From positions 1-53,926 of the forward strand of contig NZ_NFKS01000021.1 of assembly GCF_002160515.1 (NCBI RefSeq): DNA of 53,926 nucleotides, in the 5' to 3' direction. A program made the translations under genes and the position numbers. The notes beneath the pieces were generated by a model. That model did not search any database. It was not told where the DNA came from and worked only from the letters and a program-made list of their open reading frames with translations. Numbering within the stretch: the stretch's first letter is position 1; each line of letters starts with the position of its first letter. The DNA comes from Anaeromassilibacillus sp. An172 (lineage in GTDB: Bacteria > Bacillota > Clostridia > Oscillospirales > Acutalibacteraceae). Shown here one piece after another: positions 35,063-42,767 of the stretch.

Positions 35063-36553
35063 ATGCTTAACGAGCAATTCAAAATTTTTAAAAGCGGAAC
35101 AGATATCCGAGGTGTTGCCAGCGAAGGCGTTGAGGGTCAGAGCGTAAACCTTACCGATGAGATGGTTTACAAAATGGCTGACGGATTTGTGCTTTGGCTT
35201 TCAAAGAAGCTTTCAAAAAAAGCCGAAGACCTTACAATTTCCGTTGGACGTGACAGCCGTATTTCAGGCCCTCGTATTGTGGCTTCCGTTACAAAGGCAT
35301 TTACCGACGACGGCGTAAAGGTTCTTGACTGCGGACTTGCTTCAACACCTTCTATGTTTATGACAACTGTTGACCTGAAGTGCGACGGTGCTTTGCAGAT
35401 TACCGCAAGCCACCACCCATTTAACAGAAACGGCTTGAAGTTCTTTACCCGTGACGGCGGACTTGAGGCAAGCGACATCGAGGAAATCCTCACCTATGCT
35501 CAGGAAAATGAAACACCTGAGAAAATCGGCGGCGGTACAGTTACCCCTACAAACTACATGGAGCAGTATTCAAAAAATCTCCGTGATATGATTTGCAGAG
35601 AGGTAAACGCAGAGGATTACGAGCATCCTTTAAAAGGATACAAAATTGTTGTGGACGCAGGAAACGGCGCAGGCGGTTTCTATGCTTCAAAGGTTTTGGA
35701 GCCTTTGGGCGCAGACACAACAGGAAGCCGTTATCTTGACCCGGACGGAATGTTCCCAAACCACGTTCCAAACCCTGAAAACGAAGAAGCTATGCAGTCA
35801 ATCTGCGAAGCCGTTAAGGAAAGCAAAGCAGACCTTGGCGTTATTTTTGATACAGACGTTGACCGTGGCGGAGCCGTTGACAGTTCAGGCAACGAGATAA
35901 ACAGAAACCGTCTTGTAGCAGTGGCTTCCGCTATTGCTCTCGAGGGCAACGACGGCGGCACAGTTGTTACCGACTCTATTACATCATCAGGACTTAAAAC
36001 ATTTATAGAGGAAGATTTAAAGGGAAAGCATTACCGTTACAGAAGAGGCTATAAAAATGTAATCAACAAGGCATTGGAGCTTAACGCTCAGGGAATAAAC
36101 TGTCCTCTTGCCATTGAAACCTCAGGACATGCCGCAATGCGTGAGAATTATTTCCTGGACGACGGCGCATATCTCTGCACAAAGATAATCATCAAAATGG
36201 CTCAGCTTAAACAGCAGGGCAAAGAGCTTGAGGATTTGACAGCGTCCCTCAAAGAGCCTGTTGAGTCAAAGGAAATCCGTTTCAAAATCAAAGAAAAGGA
36301 TTTCAGAGAGTACGGCGAAAAGGTAATTGCAGACCTTGAAAAGTACGCAGAAGCTCAGGAGGGCTGGAAAATTGCCGACGACAACCGTGAGGGAATCCGT
36401 GTTTACTTTGACAAGGACAACGGCGACGGCTGGTTCTTACTCCGTCTTTCTGTTCACGATCCGATAATGCCTCTCAACATTGAAAGCGACACAAAAGGCG
36501 GCGTTGACATAATCTTCAACCAACTCAACACCTTTCTTTCCCGTTATTTTTGA
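35063..36553 (+). CDS. Phosphohexomutase (phosphomannomutase/phosphoglucomutase)
   Basis: This alpha-D-phosphohexomutase interconverts hexose 1- and 6-phosphates in the cytosol, feeding nucleotide-sugar synthesis. The ATG at 35063 has AAGGAGAG upstream and gives 496 residues. The phosphoserine loop is TASHHP (Ser116), a variant of TASHNP. The metal-binding loop is DTDVDRGG (near 263) in place of DGDADR, the sugar-specificity loop is ETSGHAA, and a phosphate-binding C-terminal domain is present. These variants are like a clostridial PMM/PGM subgroup, so glucose versus mannose preference cannot be told. It is followed by three repeat copies. Confidence 0.88.
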   Translation: MLNEQFKIFKSGTDIRGVASEGVEGQSVNLTDEMVYKMADGFVLWLSKKLSKKAEDLTISVGRDSRISGPRIVASVTKAFTDDGVKVLDCGLASTPSMFMTTVDLKCDGALQITASHHPFNRNGLKFFTRDGGLEASDIEEILTYAQENETPEKIGGGTVTPTNYMEQYSKNLRDMICREVNAEDYEHPLKGYKIVVDAGNGAGGFYASKVLEPLGADTTGSRYLDPDGMFPNHVPNPENEEAMQSICEAVKESKADLGVIFDTDVDRGGAVDSSGNEINRNRLVAVASAIALEGNDGGTVVTDSITSSGLKTFIEEDLKGKHYRYRRGYKNVINKALELNAQGINCPLAIETSGHAAMRENYFLDDGAYLCTKIIIKMAQLKQQGKELEDLTASLKEPVESKEIRFKIKEKDFREYGEKVIADLEKYAEAQEGWKIADDNREGIRVYFDKDNGDGWFLLRLSVHDPIMPLNIESDTKGGVDIIFNQLNTFLSRYF

Positions 36554-36616
36554 TTCCGACCTGCATAGGTTAATCTAATCTTTAGGTTCAGCACAGGTCG
36601 GGCGAAACCTTTATTT
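36552..36616 (+). repeat. Interspersed structured repeat, copy 6 (tandem triplet, first)
   Basis: P1 is CCGACCTG (36556-36563) / CAGGTCGG (36594-36601), perfectly paired. AGGTT (36567-36571) pairs with AACCT (36606-36610). The 3' segment is missing where the next copy begins. It starts at the hexomutase stop codon. Confidence 0.82.
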
Positions 36617-36618
36617 TT

Positions 36619-36680
36619 ATCTCCGCCTTGCAGGACTTCGTTTAAAAAATAAACATCATTACAAGGCGGGCGAGTTTTTT
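36619..36680 (+). repeat. Interspersed structured repeat, copy 7 (tandem triplet, second)
   Basis: P1 is CCGCCTTG (36623-36630) / CAAGGCGG (36662-36669). The knot segment reads GGACTTCG here and pairs only partly with CGAGTTTTT, so this copy is diverged. The 3' segment is absent. Confidence 0.75.
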
Positions 36681-36778
36681 ATCTCCGCCTTGCAGAACTT
36701 CAGCTTGGAAATAAACGTCGTTTAAAGGCGGACGAGACCTTTTCCGTAGTCTTTGGAATGGTTCGCTCTCGGTTGGGT
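36681..36778 (+). repeat. Interspersed structured repeat, copy 8 (tandem triplet, third)
   Basis: P1 is CGCCTT (36686-36691) / AAGGCG (36725-36730). The 3' alternative hairpin is kept: CGAGACC (36733-36739) with GGTTCG (36760-36765). It includes the GTAGTCTTTGGAATG block. Only this last copy of the array has the complete 3' part. Confidence 0.8.
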
Positions 36779-36799
36779 TTTATTTATATTTGAATTGTT

Positions 36800-36840
36800 A
36801 CAGCCATGGTTATTTATTAAACCATGGCTGTTTTTTATTT
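36800..36840 (+). terminator. Terminator behind the hexomutase and repeats
   Basis: A 12-bp perfect stem ACAGCCATGGTT (36800-36811) / AACCATGGCTGT (36820-36831) is followed by TTTTTATTTTT. The repeats are therefore inside the hexomutase transcript. Confidence 0.88.
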
Positions 36841-36904
36841 TTCTTATATAGAAATATAATTCGTGAGTGCGGATGTTTTAATCCGATCCTACGAGGTATT
36901 TTGT

Positions 36905-37387
36905 TTAAACCAATCCTTTTTTCACCTTACAGGTGAAGTTGTTGGTTTCTATTTTAAATACAAGTGTTTTATCAACCACCGCTTTTTCGCCGCTCATATC
37001 GAAATATCTTCCGGTTTGGGCGTACATAAGCTTATTGAGAGCGTCGATTTTTTCGTCCGTATCGGAAATAACCTGGGGATTTCCCCAGCCGATTATACTT
37101 TTATAGGCGTAAGTGTAGCCGCTGGCTTTTTCTGCGGCTATGAGCTTATGGCCGCAGTCCATTTCAAAGCAAACAGTTTCGCCTTTTTTAATTCCGTCGG
37201 TTTTTCTGCCCTCGAGGGCGCTGTGAAAATAAAGTGTTAAATTATTTTCCTTAATTTCATAGCCGAAGTTCATGGGAACAATATAGGGAACACCGTCACA
37301 GCACAGAGAAATTCTGCAAACCTTACATTCCTTTAAAATATCTTCAATTACATTTATGTCTTTTTCTTCAAGATTTTTTCTTCTCAT
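36905..37387 (-). CDS. Pyridoxamine 5'-phosphate oxidase-like (NimA-type) flavoprotein
   Basis: This 160-residue split-barrel protein is of the NimA/Pyridox_ox_2 group, which binds FMN or related cofactors. It has CRISLCCDGVPYIVPMNFGYE, the LYFHSALEGRKTDGIK segment, and a typical WGNPQVISDTDEK stretch. Some relatives reduce nitroimidazoles; most have unknown substrates. AAAGAGAGA precedes the ATG. It lies 12 bp behind a lipase-like gene on the same strand, so the two form an operon. Confidence 0.85.
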   Translation of the reverse strand: MRRKNLEEKDINVIEDILKECKVCRISLCCDGVPYIVPMNFGYEIKENNLTLYFHSALEGRKTDGIKKGETVCFEMDCGHKLIAAEKASGYTYAYKSIIGWGNPQVISDTDEKIDALNKLMYAQTGRYFDMSGEKAVVDKTLVFKIETNNFTCKVKKGLV

Positions 37388-37399
37388 ATTATCTCTCTT

Positions 37400-38506
37400 T
37401 CAATATCCCTGCATTTTTGAAATAGCCACCACAATATGTGTTTTTACAACCTTAACCAAGGTAAACAGAGAAGCCAGAATAACGCTTCTTGTTTTATAGT
37501 CCAGATTTTTAAAGGATTTTAAAATTGTCTTTGAATTTTCAAACCAGTTTTCCGTCAGCTGGCCTATGGTTTTGGCGTCGGTTCTGTCAAAAATTTCAAA
37601 AATAGCGTCAATAGCCTTTTGTCTTTCTTCAAAGGACATCTTATCCATCCAGCTTTTTATTGTACTGTCAAAAAACATACTGCTTTTTGTGGCTGATTTA
37701 ATATGCTTAAAGCTTTTGCCGACGATTTCCCAGGAATATATATCGTGCTGCATAAAGCCCATTTGATTGCTTTTGATAATTTCGTATTTTGCATCGTTGT
37801 AGAAAAGCATACCAACTATAGAGGACTGGGGAACATAACGGTAAACCAGCTTCATAACATTCTTTTCTTCGATTTCCTTAAATACCTTTTCGGTAAATCC
37901 CGGAGAATCGTGGCAGTAAATGGCTTTTACTCTGTCTGCGTTTTGCTTTTCACAGTTTGCCACGGCATAAATGGCGATTGTGCCGCCCTTTGAGTGACCG
38001 CCGGTTATTATATCACCTTTTGTGTTTTCGCATACATAGTTGAAATATCTTACACCCTCCTGCTGTGAGGGGATAACAGGAAGAAAACTCATGTTCAAGT
38101 CCTCTTTCCAGCCAAGAAAAGTGTCGTCTGTTCCACGAAAAGAAATAAAAATCTGACCGTTTCCCATGAATATGGTTATTGCGGCGAACTGCATTTCTCT
38201 GTGTGGGTCAAGGATATTTTTATAGGCGCAAAGCTCCATTTTTTTAAATCTCTGGCTTTCCGCCATAGCAGCCATAAGGGGAACATCATCGTGCCATAAA
38301 ACCTTCTTGTATGGGTCACGGTATCTGTTTAAAAATTCTTTAAAAGCTCCCAAAACTGTTATTTTGTGGGTAACATGGCTGGATACGATGTTGTGAAAAG
38401 GTATATAAGATACCCTGGACAACACAAGGCTGTCAATTTCATTAAAAGGCATTTCCTCCAGCGTCTTGTCGCCGTATTGGTAGATGTAATCTATTATATC
38501 TGCCAT
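37400..38506 (-). CDS. Lipase-like alpha/beta hydrolase (Mbeg1/DUF2974 type)
   Basis: This 368-residue cytosolic protein has the serine-hydrolase elbow GGHSKGG (Ser172) preceded by an ISFRGTDDTFLGWKEDL segment, as in class 3 lipases and the Mbeg1-like DUF2974 family. A catalytic Asp (CHDSPGF) and a later His are plausible. No signal peptide is seen. Substrate unknown; relatives are described as putative lipases. It leads a two-gene operon with the NimA-like protein. Confidence 0.82.
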   Translation of the reverse strand: MADIIDYIYQYGDKTLEEMPFNEIDSLVLSRVSYIPFHNIVSSHVTHKITVLGAFKEFLNRYRDPYKKVLWHDDVPLMAAMAESQRFKKMELCAYKNILDPHREMQFAAITIFMGNGQIFISFRGTDDTFLGWKEDLNMSFLPVIPSQQEGVRYFNYVCENTKGDIITGGHSKGGTIAIYAVANCEKQNADRVKAIYCHDSPGFTEKVFKEIEEKNVMKLVYRYVPQSSIVGMLFYNDAKYEIIKSNQMGFMQHDIYSWEIVGKSFKHIKSATKSSMFFDSTIKSWMDKMSFEERQKAIDAIFEIFDRTDAKTIGQLTENWFENSKTILKSFKNLDYKTRSVILASLFTLVKVVKTHIVVAISKMQGY

Positions 38507-38675
38507 AACGCCACTTCCAATCTGATAATTTTTATATACCTACACTTACTCCATAATACTTTTATATTAATACACAGATTTACAAAAATCAAGGTTTTAT
38601 TTCTTAAAAATAAATTAAAATTATAAAGGAATTAGGTGATGAAAAACGTATAATTATTGTAAGGAGGCGATAGAT

Positions 38676-39224
38676 ATGGATAACGGTGAAAGCAGCTGCC
38701 GCCGTTTTCTTCAGGGAGATAAATCAGCTTTCGACGATATATTAAAGGAGTACCGCCAAAGTCTTACCTTTTTCATTTACAGGTATGTTAAAGACTATGA
38801 CGAGGCGGAGGACATTGCTATAGATGTTTTTGTGGAATTTCTTTCCCACCCGAAAAAATACAACTTTAAAACCTCACTTAAAACATATCTTTTTATGATT
38901 GGGAGAAGCCGGGCTTTGGATTTTTTAAGACGAAGCAAAAAGCACAGAAAAGCCGACATTGAGGAGCTTGACAAAACAGCAGACAACAGCGGTTCTCTAT
39001 GGGAGGAATTTATAAGGGGAGAGAGAAGCAGGGCTTTAAACGAAGCCATAAGCGGACTTCCTGAGGATATGAAAATAGCTGTGCATCTTGTGTATTTTGA
39101 GGGGCTTTCCTATGAGGAAACGGGAAAGGTAATGAAAAAATCGAGAAAGCAGATAGATAATCTCCTTTACAGGGCGAAAGGAAAGTTGAAAATTGCTTTG
39201 TCAGAAAAAGGAGTTGAGCTGTGA
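38676..39224 (+). CDS. ECF-type RNA polymerase sigma factor
   Basis: This 182-residue sigma factor has only regions 2 and 4. Region 2 (DYDEAEDIAIDVFVEFL, LKTYLFMIGRSRALDFLRR) binds polymerase and the -10 element. Region 4 (LPEDMKIAVHLVYFEGLSYEETGKVM, then IDNLLYRAKGKL) contains the -35 helix-turn-helix. AAGGAGGCG precedes the ATG. The next gene starts at its stop (TGATG), which is the usual place of an anti-sigma factor, and a serpin lipoprotein gene follows. Confidence 0.95.
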   Translation: MDNGESSCRRFLQGDKSAFDDILKEYRQSLTFFIYRYVKDYDEAEDIAIDVFVEFLSHPKKYNFKTSLKTYLFMIGRSRALDFLRRSKKHRKADIEELDKTADNSGSLWEEFIRGERSRALNEAISGLPEDMKIAVHLVYFEGLSYEETGKVMKKSRKQIDNLLYRAKGKLKIALSEKGVEL

Positions 39225-39817
39225 TGAGAAATGACGAAGACTTTAAAAGGGAAGTTTTTAAACGATGGGAAGTGAAAGCAAGTCTTGAAAAAATGAGAAA
39301 AAGAAGAGCGCTGGGTTCTCTCTGTATTTTTTTGGTTGTCTGTGCTTTTGCTGTTCCCACGTTGCTGAATATGAACACTGTGCCGGAAAGCAACAATTCC
39401 ATTGATAACGGAGTTGACGTGAGCGTAACCGTTCCGGAAAATGGTGAGGAATTTGCAACTGAGGAATCAGGTGACTGGCAGATTGAAGTGGATACAGGGG
39501 AGGCTGTAGAAGAACAGGACGGAAATGACGGAATAGTTTTAGAACCTACAGCGGAAATCAGCGACAAAACAAGCGGTGAAATAAGGACTATTTCCTCAGA
39601 AAATATTATGGAGTTTTACAGCCTAATTGAAAGCGTATATGACGTAGGTGACTATGAAGAAACGGAACATCAGGAAAGATATGTGATAACAATTTCAAGT
39701 TCCACAGGAGATGAAATTTATTCCATATCTGAGGACGGATATATAATGAAAAACAACGACGGACGCTGGAAAAAAATTCCAGATGATAAATTGCAGGAGA
39801 TAATAAACTTTGTATAG
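39224..39817 (+). CDS. Single-pass membrane protein, putative anti-sigma partner
   Basis: This 197-residue protein has a basic cytosolic N-terminus of about 30 residues, one membrane segment (about 31-47) and an acidic outer domain with no recognised fold. The ATG shares a base with the sigma-factor stop, so the two are coupled. Position and topology fit an anti-sigma factor, but the cytosolic part is short and has no zinc-binding HxxxCxxC motif. The role is inferred from context only. Confidence 0.6.
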   Translation: MRNDEDFKREVFKRWEVKASLEKMRKRRALGSLCIFLVVCAFAVPTLLNMNTVPESNNSIDNGVDVSVTVPENGEEFATEESGDWQIEVDTGEAVEEQDGNDGIVLEPTAEISDKTSGEIRTISSENIMEFYSLIESVYDVGDYEETEHQERYVITISSSTGDEIYSISEDGYIMKNNDGRWKKIPDDKLQEIINFV

Positions 39818-39829
39818 GGGGGATGTTTT

Positions 39830-41062
39830 ATGAAAAGAATAGCTTGTTTGTTTATGGCGGTTACTCTTTTGCTGGGACTGACAGCCTGTGAAAGCGGGGA
39901 AAAGAAAGACCTTACGTCGGATATAAATCCTCAGCAGGTTAAGGGAAAAGAAACAGATGAAAGCTTTGAAAAGATATACGCAGACTTTGCTGTAAAAAGC
40001 TTTAAAAATTTTACCGATAAAGAGAAAAACTCTATGATTTCCCCTGTATCAATAATGCTTGCCCTTTCAATGACCGCAAATGGGGCAGAGGGGGAAACCC
40101 TTGAGGAAATGAAAAATCTTCTTGCCGAGGGTTTGGAAACAGAAGAGCTTAATCAATACCTTTACACCCTTTCCGAAAAGCTCACTCAAGGGGAAAGCGC
40201 AATGAAAATTGCCAACTCTGTGTGGTTTAGGGATGATGAAAACCGCCTTCAGGTAAATGAGGATTTTTTGCAGACAGCGGCTGATTATTACAATGCTCAG
40301 ATTTTTAAAGAGCCTTTCAATGAGCAGACATTAAATGACATAAACGACTGGGTAAAGAAAAACACAGACGGAATGATTGAAAAAATTCTTGATGAAATAG
40401 ATATTGATACGGTGATGTACCTTATAAACGCCATAACCTTTGAAGCCCAGTGGGAGAGAATTTATTACGATACAGAGATATTTGAAGGAACCTTTTACAA
40501 CAGCGACGGAAGCGAAGCTCAAAGGGAGTTTATGTATTCCGAAGAAAACAAGTACATAAGCTTAAATGGCGCCGAGGGATTTATAAAGGATTACAAGGGA
40601 GGAAATTTCAGCTTTGCCGCCTTGATTCATCCTGAGAATATGGAAATTGATGAATTTATAGAGGGCTTAGAGGGTGAAACTTTGCTCAATGCATTTAAAA
40701 ATTATGAAAATGAACCTGTGGTTGTAAATATGCCCAAGTTCTCCAGTGAATACGAAATAGAGCTTAAAGAACCTCTTATAGATATGGGAATGGAGAGAGC
40801 TTTCGACAGCGGAAAAGCAGAGTTTGAAAAGATGTGCACCTCAACCAGAGGGAATGTGTATATAAACCGTGTGGTTCACAAAACCTTTATAAATGTGGAC
40901 GAAAAAGGAACAACCGCCGGAGCAGTCACAATGGTGGAAGCTAACGACGAAGGAGCAATACTTGGAAAAGAGGTAAAGCTCGACCGACCGTTTCTATATT
41001 TCATTATAGATAATGAAACAGGTATTCCTTTGTTTATGGGAAAAATATTAAATCTAACTTAA
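39830..41062 (+). CDS. Serpin lipoprotein
   Basis: This 410-residue secreted serine-protease inhibitor is anchored as a lipoprotein: signal peptide with lipobox L17-T-A-C20. The serpin fold is clear from SPVSIMLALSMTANGAEG, NAITFEAQW, the hinge EKGTTAGAVT and the C-terminal DRPFLYFIIDNETGIPLFMG. By analogy with alpha-1-antitrypsin, P1 falls near Asn-Asp-Glu-Gly. That would suit an unusual target specificity, but the loop is about two residues longer, so the assignment is uncertain. Gut Clostridia serpins are known to inhibit host neutrophil and pancreatic proteases. A GGGGGGATG-like site precedes it, 12 bp after the previous gene. Confidence 0.93.
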   Translation: MKRIACLFMAVTLLLGLTACESGEKKDLTSDINPQQVKGKETDESFEKIYADFAVKSFKNFTDKEKNSMISPVSIMLALSMTANGAEGETLEEMKNLLAEGLETEELNQYLYTLSEKLTQGESAMKIANSVWFRDDENRLQVNEDFLQTAADYYNAQIFKEPFNEQTLNDINDWVKKNTDGMIEKILDEIDIDTVMYLINAITFEAQWERIYYDTEIFEGTFYNSDGSEAQREFMYSEENKYISLNGAEGFIKDYKGGNFSFAALIHPENMEIDEFIEGLEGETLLNAFKNYENEPVVVNMPKFSSEYEIELKEPLIDMGMERAFDSGKAEFEKMCTSTRGNVYINRVVHKTFINVDEKGTTAGAVTMVEANDEGAILGKEVKLDRPFLYFIIDNETGIPLFMGKILNLT

Positions 41063-41099
41063 AAAACAGCATCAACGGTCATCCCGTTGATGCTGTTTT
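41063..41099. terminator. Bidirectional terminator between serpin and trxB
   Basis: A 16-bp perfect stem AAAACAGCATCAACGG (41063-41078) / CCGTTGATGCTGTTTT (41084-41099) serves both converging operons. Confidence 0.92.
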
Positions 41100-41108
41100 G
41101 CTGTGTCA

Positions 41109-41984
41109 TTATTTAGATGTGGAAGTCTTTAAATATTTAATTGCTGATAAGGCAGCTTCTGCGCCCTCGCCTACAGCGGTGGCTATCTGCAATACTCCGC
41201 CAATGCAGTCGCCTGCGGCAAAAATTCCCGGAATCATTGTTGACTTGTCTTCGTTTACGGAAATTCTGTTGTTTTCTATCGGAAGTCCCAGCTTTCTTGC
41301 AAGCTCTCCGGCTCCCGCAGTTCCCAAAGCCACAAACACACCGTCAAGGGGATATATATTTCCGTCCTTTGTCTTTACGCCGGAAACCTTTTCCTCTCCC
41401 TGTATTTCCTCAACTGGTGAGGTTACAATGCTTATATCCTCGGGGAAATCAGCGGTTATCTCTTTGCCGTCTGTGAAAACTGTTATGGAATTTACAACAC
41501 CTTTCAGCGCCATAGCTTCGTGAAGTGCATATTCGCCGCTTCCGAGTATGCCGACATTTTTTCCTCTGTAGAAAAATGCGTCGCAGACTGCACAGTAGCT
41601 GACGCCCTTTCCTTCAAGTGTATCAATACCCTTGATTTTTGCTGTGCTGCGCTTGTTGCCGGTGGCTATAATCACGGCTTTTGCTTCATAGCGGTTTGAC
41701 TGAGTTGTAACGGTGAAATTTTCCATCCACTCTATCGATACTACCTCTTCCTTTGCGAAAACGGCTCCCAAAGCTTCAGCCTGGATTCTGCCCTTTTCCA
41801 AAAGCTCTTTTCCGGAAATCACTCCGCCTGTGCCGAAATAGTTTTCTATTTTGTCTGTCTGCTGGAGAGCGCCTCCGTCCTTTCCTATTATAAGGGTGTT
41901 GAGATTTGCTCTCAGTGTGTAAAGAGCCGCCGAAATTCCGGCAGGTCCGGCTCCTATAATTATTATGTCATACACGGCGCTCAC
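41109..41984 (-). CDS. trxB: Thioredoxin reductase-like flavoprotein (possibly ferredoxin dependent)
   Basis: This 291-residue flavoprotein reduces thioredoxin. The FAD motif GAGPAG is at 11-16 and the redox disulfide C131-A-V-C134 is followed by DAFFYRG. The second nucleotide site reads GILGSGEYALHEA (145 onward) and lacks the HRR motif that binds the NADPH phosphate. The same substitution pattern is seen in clostridial ferredoxin-dependent flavin thioredoxin reductases, so ferredoxin may be the electron donor. It is cotranscribed with trxA 21 bp upstream. Confidence 0.9.
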   Translation of the reverse strand: MSAVYDIIIIGAGPAGISAALYTLRANLNTLIIGKDGGALQQTDKIENYFGTGGVISGKELLEKGRIQAEALGAVFAKEEVVSIEWMENFTVTTQSNRYEAKAVIIATGNKRSTAKIKGIDTLEGKGVSYCAVCDAFFYRGKNVGILGSGEYALHEAMALKGVVNSITVFTDGKEITADFPEDISIVTSPVEEIQGEEKVSGVKTKDGNIYPLDGVFVALGTAGAGELARKLGLPIENNRISVNEDKSTMIPGIFAAGDCIGGVLQIATAVGEGAEAALSAIKYLKTSTSK

Positions 41985-42005
41985 TCCTATTTAATTAGTA
42001 TATGA

Positions 42006-42311
42006 TTAAAGCATTCCGAGGATTTTCTGTTTCGGAACAACGCCTACGGACTGGTTTACTACCTGACCGTTTTTAATTACTACAAGTGTTGGAATACTCA
42101 TAACTCCGAAGGATGCGGCAAGGTCGCCCTCTTCGTCAACATTTATTTTTCCAACCTTAATCTGAGGGTTTTCCTCTGCGATTTCATCAACAACCGGTGA
42201 AAGCATTCTGCATGGGCCGCACCATGATGCCCAGAAGTCAAGAAGAACCGGCTTGTCGGAATTTAAAACTTCTCTTTCAAAATTGTTCTGTGTGATTGTT
42301 AATACTGACAT
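42006..42311 (-). CDS. trxA: Thioredoxin
   Basis: This 101-residue cytosolic dithiol carrier has active site W-C31-G-P-C34, the PVLLDFWASW strand and the cis-proline loop VMSIPTL. AAGGAGCG precedes the ATG. It is the first gene of the trxA-trxB operon. Confidence 0.97.
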   Translation of the reverse strand: MSVLTITQNNFEREVLNSDKPVLLDFWASWCGPCRMLSPVVDEIAEENPQIKVGKINVDEEGDLAASFGVMSIPTLVVIKNGQVVNQSVGVVPKQKILGML

Positions 42312-42682
42312 ATTTATCGCTCCTTATATTGGTTTTGTTTTATTACTGTTATGATTATATTTTTTAAATTGTTTATTCAGTTTTTTACTGTAATTATATA
42401 ATACACGCATAAGGCAAAAAAATCCAGTGATTTAATCACAAAAGGAATTATTTTAAAGACACTATCCGAATAAGTATTTACAGAAAAAAGAAATTGCAAT
42501 AATTTGTATACAAAATAATGGCATCAAGTTGTTTATAAATATTGCTGGTAAATCTCCTTTTGTTTGTAATCTTTTTGTAATATTTCATGTGCTAAAAAGG
42601 TATTTTGTGCATGTAGTAGAGTTTTTTCAGCGGAAATAGGCCGATATTCTACGTTTAATACAGAGAAAAACAGACTTAAGTG
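42312..42682. other. AT-rich divergent intergenic region
   Basis: There is no gene here. It separates the trxA operon from the surface-protein gene. A TATAAT-like box on the minus strand near 42395-42400 could serve trxA, but its -35 element is unclear. I see no structured RNA. Confidence 0.4.
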
Positions 42683-42712
42683 TTGACAAAATTGTTACCA
42701 GTGTTGTATAAT
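42683..42712 (+). promoter_or_regulatory. Promoter of the cohesin-like surface protein gene
   Basis: TTGACA (42683-42688), 18 bp and TATAAT (42707-42712) match the SigA consensus. Two GTGCTTAG direct repeats 14 bp apart (42718 and 42732) lie at the start of the transcript. Confidence 0.82.
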
Positions 42713-42767
42713 ACAAGTGCTTAGGATGACGTGCTTAGAATAGCAAAAATTAAGGAGGATAAAAATC

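Noticed and set aside
38628-38654. Possible ECF-type autoregulatory promoter (GGAATT ... CGTA) ahead of the sigma gene
   Set aside because: The spacing between the two boxes is 13 bp, too short for the usual 15-17 bp, and the -35 match is weak. A plain TATAAT is also present without a clear -35.
42718-42745. GTGCTTAG direct repeats as an operator
   Set aside because: There are only two copies 14 bp apart without symmetry or any adjacent regulator; too little to call a binding site.
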